Shown: positions 32,726 to 41,778, counted from the stretch's first letter. The stretch: DNA of 44,867 nt from Pontibacter pamirensis (GCF_010015475.1 NZ_SSNI01000046.1:1-44867); one strand, 5' to 3'. Numbers and translations: made by a program. The notes: generated from the letters alone by a model not told the origin.

Positions 32726-33607
32726 TTAAGCGTACACCTCTTTCTTAGCGGCTTTCAGCGTGTTCTTCAGTAGCATCGCAATCGTAAGGGGGCCTACTCC
32801 ACCGGGTACAGGAGTGATGAAGCTGCTCTTTGGTGCCACCTCATCAAAGTTCACATCGCCTTTCAGCCTGAAGCCGGATTTCCGAGAGGCATCTGGCACA
32901 CGTGTAGTGCCTACATCTATCACCACCACACCCTCTTTCACCATATCGGCAGTTACAAATTCAGGCTTGCCAATGGCAGCAATAATGATGTCTGCCTGGC
33001 GGGTAAAGGAGGGTAGATCTTTCGTGCGGCTATGGCAGATCGTAACGGTGCAGTTGCCCGGATAAGCACTTTTTGCCATCAGGATGCTCATCGGTGAACC
33101 AACAATGTTGCTGCGGCCAATCACCACGCAGTGCTTGCCACTGGTTTCGATTTCGTAGCGCTCCAGCAACTGCAGGATACCTGCCGGTGTGGCAGGCAGG
33201 TAAGCAGGAAGGCCAGCCACCATGCGGCCGACATTAATCGGATGGAAACCGTCTACATCTTTAACAGGGTCTATTGCCTCTAGCACCTTCTCCGCATCAA
33301 TATGCTTTGGGAGTGGCAGCTGTACAATGAAGCCATCAATCTCCTCATCCAGGTTCAGCTCTTTTATCTTCAGCAGCAACTCCTCTTCAGACAAAGTGTC
33401 CTCATAATGGAACAGCGAAGACTCGAAGCCTACGCGCTCGCAGGCCAGCACTTTGTTATTGACATAGGTAACGGAACCTCCATCGTTTCCGACAAGTATG
33501 GCCGCCAGGTGTGGTGTTTTACCTCCCTTGGCTTTAAGCTCCTTCACTTCAGCAGCTATTTCGTTTTGTATCGTTTCTGATGTTTTTTTACCGTCGAGCA
33601 GGGTCAT
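32726..33607 (-). CDS. folD: Bifunctional methylenetetrahydrofolate dehydrogenase / cyclohydrolase
   Basis: 293 aa. YVNNKVLACERVGFESSLF carries the catalytic Lys region of FolD, DGFIVQLPLPKHI the substrate loop, and VIGRSNIVGSPMSILMA the NADP site. It interconverts 5,10-methylene-, methenyl- and 10-formyl-tetrahydrofolate in one-carbon metabolism. It lies downstream of lepA on the same strand, but a 25-bp palindrome at 33680-33739 separates the two, so it may be a separate unit. It converges with thrA. Start ATG at 33607, with MTLLDGKKTSETIQNEI matching the usual N-terminus. Confidence 0.97.
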   Translation of the reverse strand: MTLLDGKKTSETIQNEIAAEVKELKAKGGKTPHLAAILVGNDGGSVTYVNNKVLACERVGFESSLFHYEDTLSEEELLLKIKELNLDEEIDGFIVQLPLPKHIDAEKVLEAIDPVKDVDGFHPINVGRMVAGLPAYLPATPAGILQLLERYEIETSGKHCVVIGRSNIVGSPMSILMAKSAYPGNCTVTICHSRTKDLPSFTRQADIIIAAIGKPEFVTADMVKEGVVVIDVGTTRVPDASRKSGFRLKGDVNFDEVAPKSSFITPVPGGVGPLTIAMLLKNTLKAAKKEVYA

Positions 33608-33679
33608 TTTTAGTTTGGGAGTTAAATATCATTTGATAAATTAATTGTAGAGCTGCGGTGCCCAAGTATTTTGCATGGA

Positions 33680-33739
33680 CAATACTAAACCACAAGCCCC
33701 GGCACAACTAAGTATGCCGGGGCTTGTGGTTTAGTATTG
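33680..33739 (-). terminator. Perfect 25-bp inverted repeat behind lepA
   Basis: CAATACTAAACCACAAGCCC plus CGGCA at 33680-33704 has its exact complement at 33715-33739, with a 10-nt loop. It starts 2 bp beyond the lepA stop codon (minus strand) and has the CCCCGG/CCGGGG core of a terminator but no long T-tract. Confidence 0.7.
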
Positions 33740-33741
33740 TA

Positions 33742-35526
33742 TCAATCCAGTTTCAGTACGGCCAGGAAAGCCTCCTGCGGAATTTCCACGTTGCCTACCT
33801 GGCGCATGCGCTTCTTGCCTTTCTTCTGTTTTTCGAGGAGTTTACGCTTACGCGAAATGTCACCGCCATAGCACTTGGCCAGTACGTTTTTACGCAGGGC
33901 CTTCACCGTTTCACGGGCAATGATCTTCTGCCCTATTGCCGCCTGTATGGCTATTTCGAACATTTGGCGCGGAAGCAGCTCACGCAGCTTCTCACAGAGG
34001 CGCTTGCCCCAGTCGTAGGCTTTGTCGCGGTGCACGATGGCACTCAGGGCATCGACCTTCTCTCCGTTCAGCATCACATCCAGCTTCACCATATTGGAGG
34101 TCCGGAAGCCGATCAGTTCGTAGTCGAGGGAGGCGTAGCCGCGAGAGATAGTTTTGAGTTTGTCGAAGAAGTCAAAAACGATTTCAGCAAGCGGCATTTC
34201 AAAGGTTAGTTCTACACGGTCGCTGGTCAGGTAAGTTTGGTTCTTTAGGATACCGCGCTTGTCCATGCAAAGGGTGATGATCGGGCCAACATATTCTGAC
34301 TTGGAGATAATTTGCGCTTTGATGAACGGCTCCTCAATATGGTCGATGTAGTTTGGCTCCGGCATCTCGGAAGGTGCATTCACCTTCACCATATCTTCTT
34401 TGGTGGTATAGGCATGGAACTGCACCGACGGTACGGTAGTAATCACCGTCATGTCGAACTCACGCTCCAGGCGCTCCTGCACAATCTCCATGTGCAGCAT
34501 ACCCAGGAAACCGCAACGGAAACCGAACCCAAGGGCGGCTGAAGTCTCCGGCTCCCAGACCAGGGAGGCATCATTCAGCTGCAGTTTCTCCATCGAGTTA
34601 CGCAGTTCTTCGTACTCGCTTGTCTCCACCGGATATATACCGGCAAATACCATCGGCTTCACATCCTCGAAGCCCTGTATGCCTTTACCCGGGCGTTCTA
34701 CGTGCGTGATGGTATCTCCTACTTTCACCTCTTTGGCATTTTTTATACCGGAGATAAGGTAGCCTACATTACCGGCCCCCATTACTTGCCGTGCCTCCTG
34801 GTTCAGCTTCAGCACGCCAATCTCATCTGCTTCGTAGGTTTTGCCTGTGTTAATGAATTTTACCTTCTCGCCTTTCTTCAGCGTGCCGTTGAATATCCGG
34901 AAATAAACCTCGATGCCCCTGTAAGAGTTGAAAACAGAGTCAAAAATTAAGGCCTGAAGCGGCGCCTCCGGGTCTCCTTTCGGAGCCGGTATTCTGTCGC
35001 AGATGGCGGCTAGAATTTCTGCAATACCGATACCCGCTTTACCTGAGGCCAGAATAATATCTTCTCTGTCGCAGCCTATCAGTTCAATAACCTGGTCCGA
35101 CACCTCCTCCGGCATAGCGTGTGGCAGGTCAATTTTATTCAGAACAGGTATAATCTCTAAGTCATTGCCAATAGCCAGGTAGAGGTTAGAAATAGTCTGC
35201 GCCTCTATACCCTGCGAGGCATCCACAATCAGTAACGCACCTTCGCAAGCTGCGATAGAGCGGGAAACCTCATAAGAAAAGTCAACGTGCCCTGGCGTAT
35301 CAATAAGGTTGAGCACATAGTCTTCTCCCTTATAAGGGAAATTCATCTGGATGGCGTGGCTCTTGATGGTGATACCACGCTCACGCTCCAGGTCCATGTT
35401 ATCTAATAGCTGGTGTTGCATTTCACGCTCCGCTACCGTTTGGGTATACTCCAGTAAACGGTCGGCCAGGGTACTCTTACCGTGGTCGATGTGGGCGATG
35501 ATGCAGAAATTTCGGATGTTCTTCAT
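33742..35526 (-). CDS. lepA: Elongation factor 4 (LepA), ribosomal back-translocase GTPase
   Basis: 594 aa, the usual length. The G1 loop is AHIDHGKSTLADRLL near residue 10, G3 is IDTPGHVDFSYEV, and G4 is VLNKIDLP. The C-terminal LepA-specific domain ends RKRKLLEKQKKGKKRMRQVG and QEAFLAVLKLD. The factor acts on stalled or mistranslocated ribosomes and in ribosome assembly under salt or cold stress. Start ATG at 35526 gives MKNIRNFCIIAHIDHG. Upstream lies the divergent LuxR-type regulator with 203 bp between. Confidence 0.98.
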   Translation of the reverse strand: MKNIRNFCIIAHIDHGKSTLADRLLEYTQTVAEREMQHQLLDNMDLERERGITIKSHAIQMNFPYKGEDYVLNLIDTPGHVDFSYEVSRSIAACEGALLIVDASQGIEAQTISNLYLAIGNDLEIIPVLNKIDLPHAMPEEVSDQVIELIGCDREDIILASGKAGIGIAEILAAICDRIPAPKGDPEAPLQALIFDSVFNSYRGIEVYFRIFNGTLKKGEKVKFINTGKTYEADEIGVLKLNQEARQVMGAGNVGYLISGIKNAKEVKVGDTITHVERPGKGIQGFEDVKPMVFAGIYPVETSEYEELRNSMEKLQLNDASLVWEPETSAALGFGFRCGFLGMLHMEIVQERLEREFDMTVITTVPSVQFHAYTTKEDMVKVNAPSEMPEPNYIDHIEEPFIKAQIISKSEYVGPIITLCMDKRGILKNQTYLTSDRVELTFEMPLAEIVFDFFDKLKTISRGYASLDYELIGFRTSNMVKLDVMLNGEKVDALSAIVHRDKAYDWGKRLCEKLRELLPRQMFEIAIQAAIGQKIIARETVKALRKNVLAKCYGGDISRKRKLLEKQKKGKKRMRQVGNVEIPQEAFLAVLKLD

Positions 35527-35717
35527 AAATATCTATACGAATAACAAAGTTACGAATATTCCTGTCAAAATTGAATTTTATGACTCCAGAGACAAAAATC
35601 AGGCTTTTTCATGTTTAAAAAACAAAGCCTGCGCTTGGTTATTCTGAAATAGTTCGTAATTTTTAATGTTAAAACAATATCCTTTCCAGGATTTTTCAGT
35701 ACAATAACGTTATCCCC

Positions 35718-35725
35718 TAATTTTG
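35718..35725 (+). promoter_or_regulatory. -7 promoter box of the LuxR-type regulator gene
   Basis: TAATTTTG matches the Bacteroidota TAnnTTTG box exactly. TTTC at 35694-35697, 20 nt upstream, is a one-mismatch -33 box. Only 4 nt separate the box from the ATG at 35730, so the transcript would start at or next to the start codon. Confidence 0.5.
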
Positions 35726-35729
35726 CACA

Positions 35730-36440
35730 ATGCTTGAGCAACAGACTCCCAACGTTTTTAAACAACAGCTTCACGATTTAGAGACTGAACTCTCTGTTCT
35801 ACGAGAGAAAGTCGCTTTTCTGGAAAGAATTGTACACGAAGTTCCTGCCAGCATCTATATTTCTAACCTGGAAAAGGGAGTCGTCTGGTGCAACAAGACA
35901 AATGAAGAAACGCTCGGCTATACACTAGATGAAATTCTGGAGATGGGCGGATGGGAGTATCTCTATAAGATTGTTCATCCGGATGACCACAATGTACCGG
36001 ATGACAGTGTAGATCACTACCAACATTTCGACGGCGCTGAGTTTGGCGGTATTTTCAGAGCAAAACACAAGGATGCGAAGGATTATAAATGGTTTATGGG
36101 TTGGGCAAAGGCTTACGGGAAAGATAAAGATGGCCGGGTAAAAGATCTGCTATGTGTGGATGTGGACTTAAGTCCGCAGATGAACACAGACAAACAATTG
36201 GCCGCGGCTCTGAAAGAAAACCTGAAACTCAAGCACAAACTCCTTATAAAAAGCCTTCGGCAGCGAGAACTTGAGGTACTGACTTTAGTGTGTAAGGGCC
36301 TCAGCACAAAAGAAATTGCTGAAAAGCTATTTATCAGTATCAATACTGTCAGCACCCACCGAAAAAACATACAGCACAAGCTTGGCACCAACAATGTTGC
36401 CGACTTGGTATCTTTAGCAAAAGAAGCAGGCTTAGGGTAA
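35730..36440 (+). CDS. PAS domain LuxR-family transcriptional regulator
   Basis: 236 aa. Residues 8-36 form a short coiled coil (QQLHDLETELSVLREKVAFL). About 40-150 is a PAS_3-type sensor (IYISNLEKGVVWCNKTNEETLG; EYLYKIVHPDDH; FRAKHKDAKDYKWFMGWAKAY), including the aromatic Tyr/Trp-rich final strands. 175-232 is a LuxR/GerE helix-turn-helix (RELEVLTLVCKGLSTKEIAEKL then INTVSTHRKNIQHKLG). There is no receiver domain or transmembrane part, so it is a one-component cytoplasmic regulator; what its PAS domain senses is unknown. The next gene on the strand is IcmF after 468 bp, and the gene diverges from lepA. Confidence 0.9.
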   Translation: MLEQQTPNVFKQQLHDLETELSVLREKVAFLERIVHEVPASIYISNLEKGVVWCNKTNEETLGYTLDEILEMGGWEYLYKIVHPDDHNVPDDSVDHYQHFDGAEFGGIFRAKHKDAKDYKWFMGWAKAYGKDKDGRVKDLLCVDVDLSPQMNTDKQLAAALKENLKLKHKLLIKSLRQRELEVLTLVCKGLSTKEIAEKLFISINTVSTHRKNIQHKLGTNNVADLVSLAKEAGLG

Positions 36441-36487
36441 GAAACCTTATATATAGCGATTTGTATTGCTGGTTAGCATCCTCCATA

Positions 36488-36525
36488 AATTAAAGCACCG
36501 GTACGACTAACAGGATGCTTTAATT
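36488..36525 (+). terminator. Possible terminator of the LuxR-type regulator gene
   Basis: AATTAAAGCA at 36488-36497 pairs with TGCTTTAATT at 36516-36525 around an 18-nt loop. The stem is AT-rich, so it is weaker than the other terminators in the window. Confidence 0.5.
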
Positions 36526-36867
36526 ATTCGAGCCAATTATTATCCCTCGTTAGCTGGAATTTATTGCAGTTGCCTTCATTAGCTGCAATTGCGCATATAC
36601 TTGTACCTGTGCAAGCCTTTTGTTCCCAGCGGGACTATTGCACAGAACCTGGCTTGTCAATTCCCAGCCTGGTATAGGAGCATTGTCCAAAGCAGCAAAC
36701 AATATTCAGTAGAACCGTATTTAAGGCTGATACTATTAAGTAAAGCCTTCCTGTGGGCAAGTATCAACAAAGGAAGCTTCCTTTACAGTAAGTGAGTGCC
36801 TCCTTTATACAGCTTTATACAGCGGTTTACAGAGGGCACTTCACCATCTGTTTTGGGATATATTGCC

Positions 36868-36875
36868 TATATTTG
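36868..36875 (+). promoter_or_regulatory. -7 promoter box of icmF
   Basis: TATATTTG fits TAnnTTTG exactly, 33 nt before the ATG at 36909. A TTTG at 36852-36855 is too close (12 nt) to be a normal -33 box. Confidence 0.45.
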
Positions 36876-36908
36876 CATCAAATTTGAAAGAATTTTGTTA
36901 AACATACT

Positions 36909-39900
36909 ATGCAAGTTACTACAGTAGAACCATATAAGCCTGTTAACCATGTACGTGTGGTAACAGCCGCTTCCCTATTCGACGGCCACGATGCATCTAT
37001 TAATATAATGCGACGCATCATTCAGGCTTCGGGAGCTGAGGTGATTCACCTGGGACACAACCGCTCGGTGCAGGAGATTGTGGACTGTGCTATTCAGGAA
37101 GATGCACAGGCCATTGCCATTACCTCCTACCAGGGCGGCCACATCGAGTACTTTAAATATATGTATGATCTGCTGCAGGAGCGCGGCAGCGGCCATATTC
37201 GTTTATTCGGTGGCGGCGGCGGTGTTATTCTTCCTGACGAGATAGAGGAATTACAGGCATATGGCATCACCCGCATCTATTCTCCAGACGATGGCCGTTC
37301 GATGGGCTTGCAAGGTATGATCAACGATATGCTGCAGCAATGCGACTTCCCGACTGGCAAAGACCTGAACGGAGAAGTGAAGCACCTGCGCGACCAAGAC
37401 CCGAAAGCAATTGCAAGGCTTATCTCTGCCGCAGAAAACTTTCCGGAGGAGGCGCAAAGCATCCTGAAAGAAGTGAAGGAGCAGGCCAAAACTGTCACTA
37501 CGCCTGTCTTAGGTATTACAGGTACCGGCGGTGCGGGTAAATCATCGCTGGTGGATGAACTGGTCCGGCGTTTCCTGCAGGACTTCCCTGAAAAGAAAAT
37601 AGCGATTATCTCGGTTGACCCCTCCAAGCGGAAGACAGGAGGCGCTCTTTTAGGTGACAGAATCAGGATGAACTCCATCTCCAATGATAGAGTGTACATG
37701 CGTTCGCTGGCCACCCGCCAGAGTAACCTTGCGTTGAGCAAGTATGTACAGGATGCCGTTGACATTGTAAAAGCAGCCGATTTCGACCTGATTATACTGG
37801 AGACATCCGGCATTGGCCAATCCGACACAGAGATTATAGAACACTCTGATACCAGTCTATATGTGATGACACCAGAATACGGCGCTGCCACACAGCTCGA
37901 GAAAATCGACATGCTGGACTTTGCCGACGTAATTGCACTGAATAAATTTGACAAGCGTGGTGCTTTGGATGCCTTGCGCGATGTGAAGAAGCAGTATAAG
38001 CGCAACCACCAGCTTTGGGATGTGAGCGACGATGATATTCCGGTATTCGGCACCATCGCCTCGCAGTTTAACGATCCGGGCATGAACCAGCTATACCGGG
38101 CGCTTATTGCCAAAGTTGTGGAGAAAACCGGTGTAGAGTTGAATTCCAATCTCCAGACTTCAAAGGAAATGTCGGAGAAGGTGTTCATCATCCCTCCTGC
38201 CCGCACCCGTTACCTTTCTGAGATCTCTGAGACAATCCGAAACTACGACAAATGGAGCAAAGATCAGGCAGAGGTAGCCCAGAAACTGTTCGGCATCCGC
38301 AAATCTATTGAAGCGGTACAGGGTATAGAGGTAGAAGACAAAGACCGCCTTATAAAGCAACTGGAGCAGGCTTATGAAGAGATAGAACTCAACCTAGACG
38401 GACAGAACAAGAAGATTCTGGAAAACTGGAAAGAGAAAGTGCAGGCTTATAAAAACGAGTTCTTTGTTTTTAAGGTGCGCGACAAGGAACTCAAGATAAA
38501 GACACATACCGAGTCACTCTCTCAACTGCAGATACCGAAAGTAGTCACGCCGAAGTATGAAGCCTGGGGTGATTTGCTGAAGTGGAACCTGCAGGAGAAC
38601 GTGCCAGGAGAATTTCCATACACAGCAGGCGTGTTCCCGTTTAAGCGCGAAGGCGAAGATCCTACGCGTATGTTTGCCGGAGAAGGCGGACCAGAGCGAA
38701 CGAACCGCCGCTTCCACTATGTCAGCCTGGGCTTACCGGCCAAGCGCTTATCAACCGCTTTTGACTCGGTAACGCTATACGGCGAGGACCCGGATTATAG
38801 ACCAGATATTTATGGCAAGATCGGTAACTCCGGCGTAAGCATTTGCTGCCTAGATGATGCCAAAAAATTATACTCTGGCTTTAACCTGGCGGATGCGATG
38901 ACCTCAGTGTCCATGACCATCAATGGCCCGGCTGCTATTCTGACAGGCTTTTATATGAATGCCGCTATTGACCAGCAGTGTGAACTCTATATCAAAGAGA
39001 ATGGACTGGAAGAGGAGGTGAACCAGAAGATAGAAGCCATTTTCAAAAAGAAAGACACGGATCGTCCGAGTTACCAAGGCAAGCTACCAGAAGGCAACAA
39101 CGGCCTTGGATTGATGCTATTGGGCGTAACAGGCGACCAGGTATTGCCAGCGGATGTATACCAGCAAATCAAGGAGCGCACACTGGCTTCTGTGCGCGGC
39201 ACGGTGCAGGCGGATATCCTGAAAGAAGACCAGGCACAGAACACCTGTATCTTTTCTACAGAATTTTCGCTTCGTTTGATGGGTGACGTGCAGCAGTACT
39301 TCATCGACAAGAGCGTGCGCAACTTCTACTCGGTTTCTATATCAGGTTATCATATTGCCGAGGCAGGCGCTAACCCTATTTCGCAGCTGGCCTTTACGCT
39401 GGCGAATGGCTTTACCTTTGTAGAGTACTACGTGAGTCGCGGCATGGATATCAATAAGTTCGCACCAAACCTGAGCTTCTTCTTCTCTAACGGAATCGAC
39501 CCAGAGTATGCAGTGATAGGCCGCGTAGCGCGCCGCATCTGGGCCAAAGCTATGAAGATGAAGTATGGCGCCAATGCCCGTTCGCAAATGTTGAAATACC
39601 ACATCCAGACCTCGGGCCGTTCGCTGCACGCACAGGAAATTGACTTCAACGATATTCGCACAACGCTGCAGGCACTGTATGCAATTTACGACAACTGTAA
39701 CTCGCTGCACACAAATGCTTACGACGAGGCAATTACAACACCTACAGAGGCCTCTGTTCGCCGTGCCATGGCAATACAGCTGATTATCAACCGGGAGTTA
39801 GGACTGGCTAAAAATGAGAACCCATTACAAGGCTCTTTCATCATTGAAGAACTGACTGATTTGGTGGAAGAAGCAGTATTAACTGAGTTCGACCGAATTA

Positions 39901-40295
39901 CGGAGCGTGGCGGTGTGCTGGGCGCGATGGAGACGATGTACCAGCGCGGTAAAATTCAGGAAGAAAGTCTGTATTACGAAACTCTGAAGCATACGGGCGA
40001 GTACCCGATAATCGGTGTTAATACGTTTCTTTCTTCACAGGGCTCCCCTACTGTTATACCGACTGAGGTAATACGGGCCACTGAAGAAGAGAAGAAATAC
40101 CAGATAAGTATGGTACACAGGCTTCAGGAGCGCAATGCTGATAAATCAGCTGAGACGCTGAAGCGAATTCAGCAGGTGGCTATAGATAACGGAAACATAT
40201 TTGAAGAAATGATGGAAACAGTGAAATACTGTTCGCTTGGCCAGATAACAAATGCCCTTTTTGAGGTAGGTGGCCAGTACCGCAGAAACATGTAA
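36909..40295 (+). CDS. icmF: Fused isobutyryl-CoA mutase (IcmF)
   Basis: 1128 aa, matching IcmF in size and order. 15-150 is the B12-binding domain, with SLFDGHDASINIM (B12 His at 27) and RLFGGGGGVILP. About 195-420 is a MeaB-like G-protein chaperone with Walker A GITGTGGAGKSS (203-214), SVDPSKRKTGGALLGDRIRM and ALNKFDKRG. After a linker (~420-570), the TIM-barrel mutase domain runs to the end (FPYTAGVFPFKREGEDPTRMF; YSVSISGYHIAEAGANPISQLAFTLA). IcmF interconverts isobutyryl-CoA and n-butyryl-CoA with adenosylcobalamin and often also isovaleryl/pivalyl-CoA; the GTPase part protects and loads the cofactor. It stands alone, with its own promoter box and terminator. No mutated key residue was noticed. 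Confidence 0.96.
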   Translation: MQVTTVEPYKPVNHVRVVTAASLFDGHDASINIMRRIIQASGAEVIHLGHNRSVQEIVDCAIQEDAQAIAITSYQGGHIEYFKYMYDLLQERGSGHIRLFGGGGGVILPDEIEELQAYGITRIYSPDDGRSMGLQGMINDMLQQCDFPTGKDLNGEVKHLRDQDPKAIARLISAAENFPEEAQSILKEVKEQAKTVTTPVLGITGTGGAGKSSLVDELVRRFLQDFPEKKIAIISVDPSKRKTGGALLGDRIRMNSISNDRVYMRSLATRQSNLALSKYVQDAVDIVKAADFDLIILETSGIGQSDTEIIEHSDTSLYVMTPEYGAATQLEKIDMLDFADVIALNKFDKRGALDALRDVKKQYKRNHQLWDVSDDDIPVFGTIASQFNDPGMNQLYRALIAKVVEKTGVELNSNLQTSKEMSEKVFIIPPARTRYLSEISETIRNYDKWSKDQAEVAQKLFGIRKSIEAVQGIEVEDKDRLIKQLEQAYEEIELNLDGQNKKILENWKEKVQAYKNEFFVFKVRDKELKIKTHTESLSQLQIPKVVTPKYEAWGDLLKWNLQENVPGEFPYTAGVFPFKREGEDPTRMFAGEGGPERTNRRFHYVSLGLPAKRLSTAFDSVTLYGEDPDYRPDIYGKIGNSGVSICCLDDAKKLYSGFNLADAMTSVSMTINGPAAILTGFYMNAAIDQQCELYIKENGLEEEVNQKIEAIFKKKDTDRPSYQGKLPEGNNGLGLMLLGVTGDQVLPADVYQQIKERTLASVRGTVQADILKEDQAQNTCIFSTEFSLRLMGDVQQYFIDKSVRNFYSVSISGYHIAEAGANPISQLAFTLANGFTFVEYYVSRGMDINKFAPNLSFFFSNGIDPEYAVIGRVARRIWAKAMKMKYGANARSQMLKYHIQTSGRSLHAQEIDFNDIRTTLQALYAIYDNCNSLHTNAYDEAITTPTEASVRRAMAIQLIINRELGLAKNENPLQGSFIIEELTDLVEEAVLTEFDRITERGGVLGAMETMYQRGKIQEESLYYETLKHTGEYPIIGVNTFLSSQGSPTVIPTEVIRATEEEKKYQISMVHRLQERNADKSAETLKRIQQVAIDNGNIFEEMMETVKYCSLGQITNALFEVGGQYRRNM

Positions 40296-40336
40296 CACCC
40301 AAAACAGAACACACGCTTGCCTCACAGGTATAAAGT

Positions 40337-40380
40337 AAAAAAGCAGAGCCGGAAAGATTCCTTTCCGGCTCTGCTTTTTT
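40337..40380 (+). terminator. Rho-independent terminator of icmF
   Basis: AAAAAAGCAGAGCCGGAAAG at 40337-40356 pairs perfectly with 40361-40380 over an ATTC loop and ends in TTTTTT. Confidence 0.9.
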
Positions 40381-40465
40381 ATAGCGGTTACTGATTAACA
40401 AAACATAACATCGGTTTCTTCTGCAGAACCGTAAGTTAAATTTTAGCTTTTATCAACACATTCCT

Positions 40466-40618
40466 ATGGCACAATTTAAATTAGTTTCACCTCTGCTTCT
40501 GTTTGGCACAACATTCCTTCTTCTGGGTACAGCGGCATGTATGTTCATATCCAGCTGCTTTCAGTATACAGCGTTCAATATTGATATGTCTGATGAAGAT
40601 GGGAGCGAGTACAACTAA
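40466..40618 (+). CDS. Microprotein with one hydrophobic segment, 50 aa, unknown function
   Basis: Found by reading frames below the usual length cut-off. ATG at 40466 gives MAQFKLVSPLLLFGTTFLLL followed by GTAACMFISSCFQY, then an acidic end, DMSDEDGSEYN, before TAA at 40618. One membrane helix spans about 8-30, with two cysteines just after it (a lipoprotein-like SSC is possible but there is no clear lipobox). A terminator of icmF lies 86 bp before, so it needs its own promoter; none was clearly seen. 185 bp on is a second short ORF of the same layout. Coding status is not proven without conservation data. Confidence 0.5.
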   Translation: MAQFKLVSPLLLFGTTFLLLGTAACMFISSCFQYTAFNIDMSDEDGSEYN

Positions 40619-40802
40619 GCCTCAAAAAGAGAATTAACACCTTCAAATGCCACACTATTTGCGCTCATATTAACCCCATGTTAACTGGTGAGTGGGTAAT
40701 CACAAAATATTTACGAATTCATAACATAAGATCAGAACTTAACGATATACTGATACGTTAATATGGAAAACCTCCCTTTCTCACCTGTTATATGCTCACA
40801 TC

Positions 40803-40934
40803 ATGAAAAGAATTACCACACTATCCTCGCTCTTCCTTATAGGAACTACTGTCAGCCTGCTCATGAAAAAATGGTTGCTGCCATCCAAACTTCGCTTAGA
40901 TACTTCTGAGGAAGATTATCACTTATACCTCTAG
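40803..40934 (+). CDS. Microprotein with one hydrophobic segment, 43 aa, sibling of the 40466 gene
   Basis: ATG at 40803 gives MKRITTLSSLFLIGTTVSLL then MKKWLLPSKLRLDTSEEDYH and LYL, with the stop at 40932-40934. One short hydrophobic stretch (8-21), a basic middle and an acidic tail. The LFxxGTTxxLL core resembles that of the preceding microprotein (LLFGTTFLLL), and the tails are both acidic and Tyr-ending, suggesting the same family. A hairpin with a T-rich tail lies just downstream, which supports a real transcript. Function unknown. Confidence 0.5.
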   Translation: MKRITTLSSLFLIGTTVSLLMKKWLLPSKLRLDTSEEDYHLYL

Positions 40935-40952
40935 CGAACCTTTTTTTACACC

Positions 40953-40999
40953 AAATAAAGTGGCTCTCTCTTCTGGAAGAAAGGGTCACTTTTTATTTT
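40953..40999 (+). terminator. Terminator behind the second microprotein gene
   Basis: AAATAAAGTGGCTC pairs with a region reading GGGTCACTTTTTATTT across an imperfect CT/GA stem, and ends in TTTTTATTTT. The stem has mismatches, but the T-tail is typical. Confidence 0.6.
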
Positions 41000-41156
41000 A
41001 TGGCCTGCCTCCAGAGACTAATCCTATACTATAAGAACAGAGACGAGGGCTCGGCAGATTCTTTCATTTCACTTCAAAATGCATAGCTTTGTAACATTGC
41101 CGCTGCCAAGTGGTATATATAATTTTAAAAGCACACCGCGTGCAAAACAACATACT

Positions 41157-41756
41157 ATGAATTTAAAGGAAAAAATAAGCTACATTATTGGCCGCGACAT
41201 GGCGACTAACCTGAAAAAGCAAGGCATCGACATTGAATCAGATCCTTTTGTAACAGGAATGAAAGAAGTGCTGGAAGGCAAACCTTCCACCTTGTCTCAG
41301 GATGAAGTGCAGCAGGCGATGATTGCGCTGCAGCAGGAGATGGCGCAAAAGCAAAATTCTGCCGGTTCTGATAATAAGCAGGCTGGCGAGGCCTTTTTAG
41401 CTGAAAATAAAAACAAAGAAGGAGTAAAGACGCTGCCAAGCGGATTGCAGTACCAGGTGCTGCAGGAGGGTTCAGGTAAATCACCATCTGCTACCGACAC
41501 TGTTACAACACATTACCACGGCACACTCATCGACGGCACTGTCTTTGACTCCAGCTATGAACGTAACGAGCCTGCTACTTTTCCGGTAAACGGTGTGATA
41601 GCCGGCTGGACAGAAGCACTGCAAATGATGAAAGAAGGCTCTAAGTGGAGACTTTTTATTCCTGCTAACCTTGCTTATGGTGCACAGGGCGCCGGAGGTA
41701 CAATTGGGCCAAATTCAACCCTGGTATTTGATGTGGAGCTTCTTTCTGTTAAATAG
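41157..41756 (+). CDS. FKBP-type peptidyl-prolyl isomerase (FklB/FkpA-like)
   Basis: About 199 aa from the ATG at 41157; the frame is open from 41079, but the extra 26 residues (MHSFVTLPLPSGIYNF...) are neither a signal peptide nor part of the family, and MNLKEKISYIIGRDMATNLK is the normal start. An N-terminal helical dimerisation domain (about 1-78) ends with a Gln/Lys-rich linker. The C-terminal FKBP domain (about 95-199) has GTVFDSSYERNEPATFPVNG and MMKEGSKWRLFIPANLAYG. It catalyses prolyl cis-trans isomerisation as a folding helper; with no signal peptide visible it is probably cytoplasmic. A strong terminator follows at 41779. Confidence 0.9.
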   Translation: MNLKEKISYIIGRDMATNLKKQGIDIESDPFVTGMKEVLEGKPSTLSQDEVQQAMIALQQEMAQKQNSAGSDNKQAGEAFLAENKNKEGVKTLPSGLQYQVLQEGSGKSPSATDTVTTHYHGTLIDGTVFDSSYERNEPATFPVNGVIAGWTEALQMMKEGSKWRLFIPANLAYGAQGAGGTIGPNSTLVFDVELLSVK

Positions 41757-41778
41757 AAATCAGCATATATAATTGTAC

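Larger units (their letters stand above)
36441..36908. other. Spacer between the regulator and IcmF
   Basis: It contains a terminator (36488-36525) and, at its end, the IcmF promoter box. A plus-strand ORF at 36589-36795 has no protein-like features. CCCAGCGGGACTATTGCACA near 36626 resembles repeat fragments seen at 11531 and 32703. Otherwise nothing recognised. Confidence 0.5.

Noticed and set aside
36589..36795. 68-codon plus-strand ORF before icmF
   Set aside because: No motif, an odd mixture of residues, repeat-like DNA, and it sits in the region needed for the icmF promoter.
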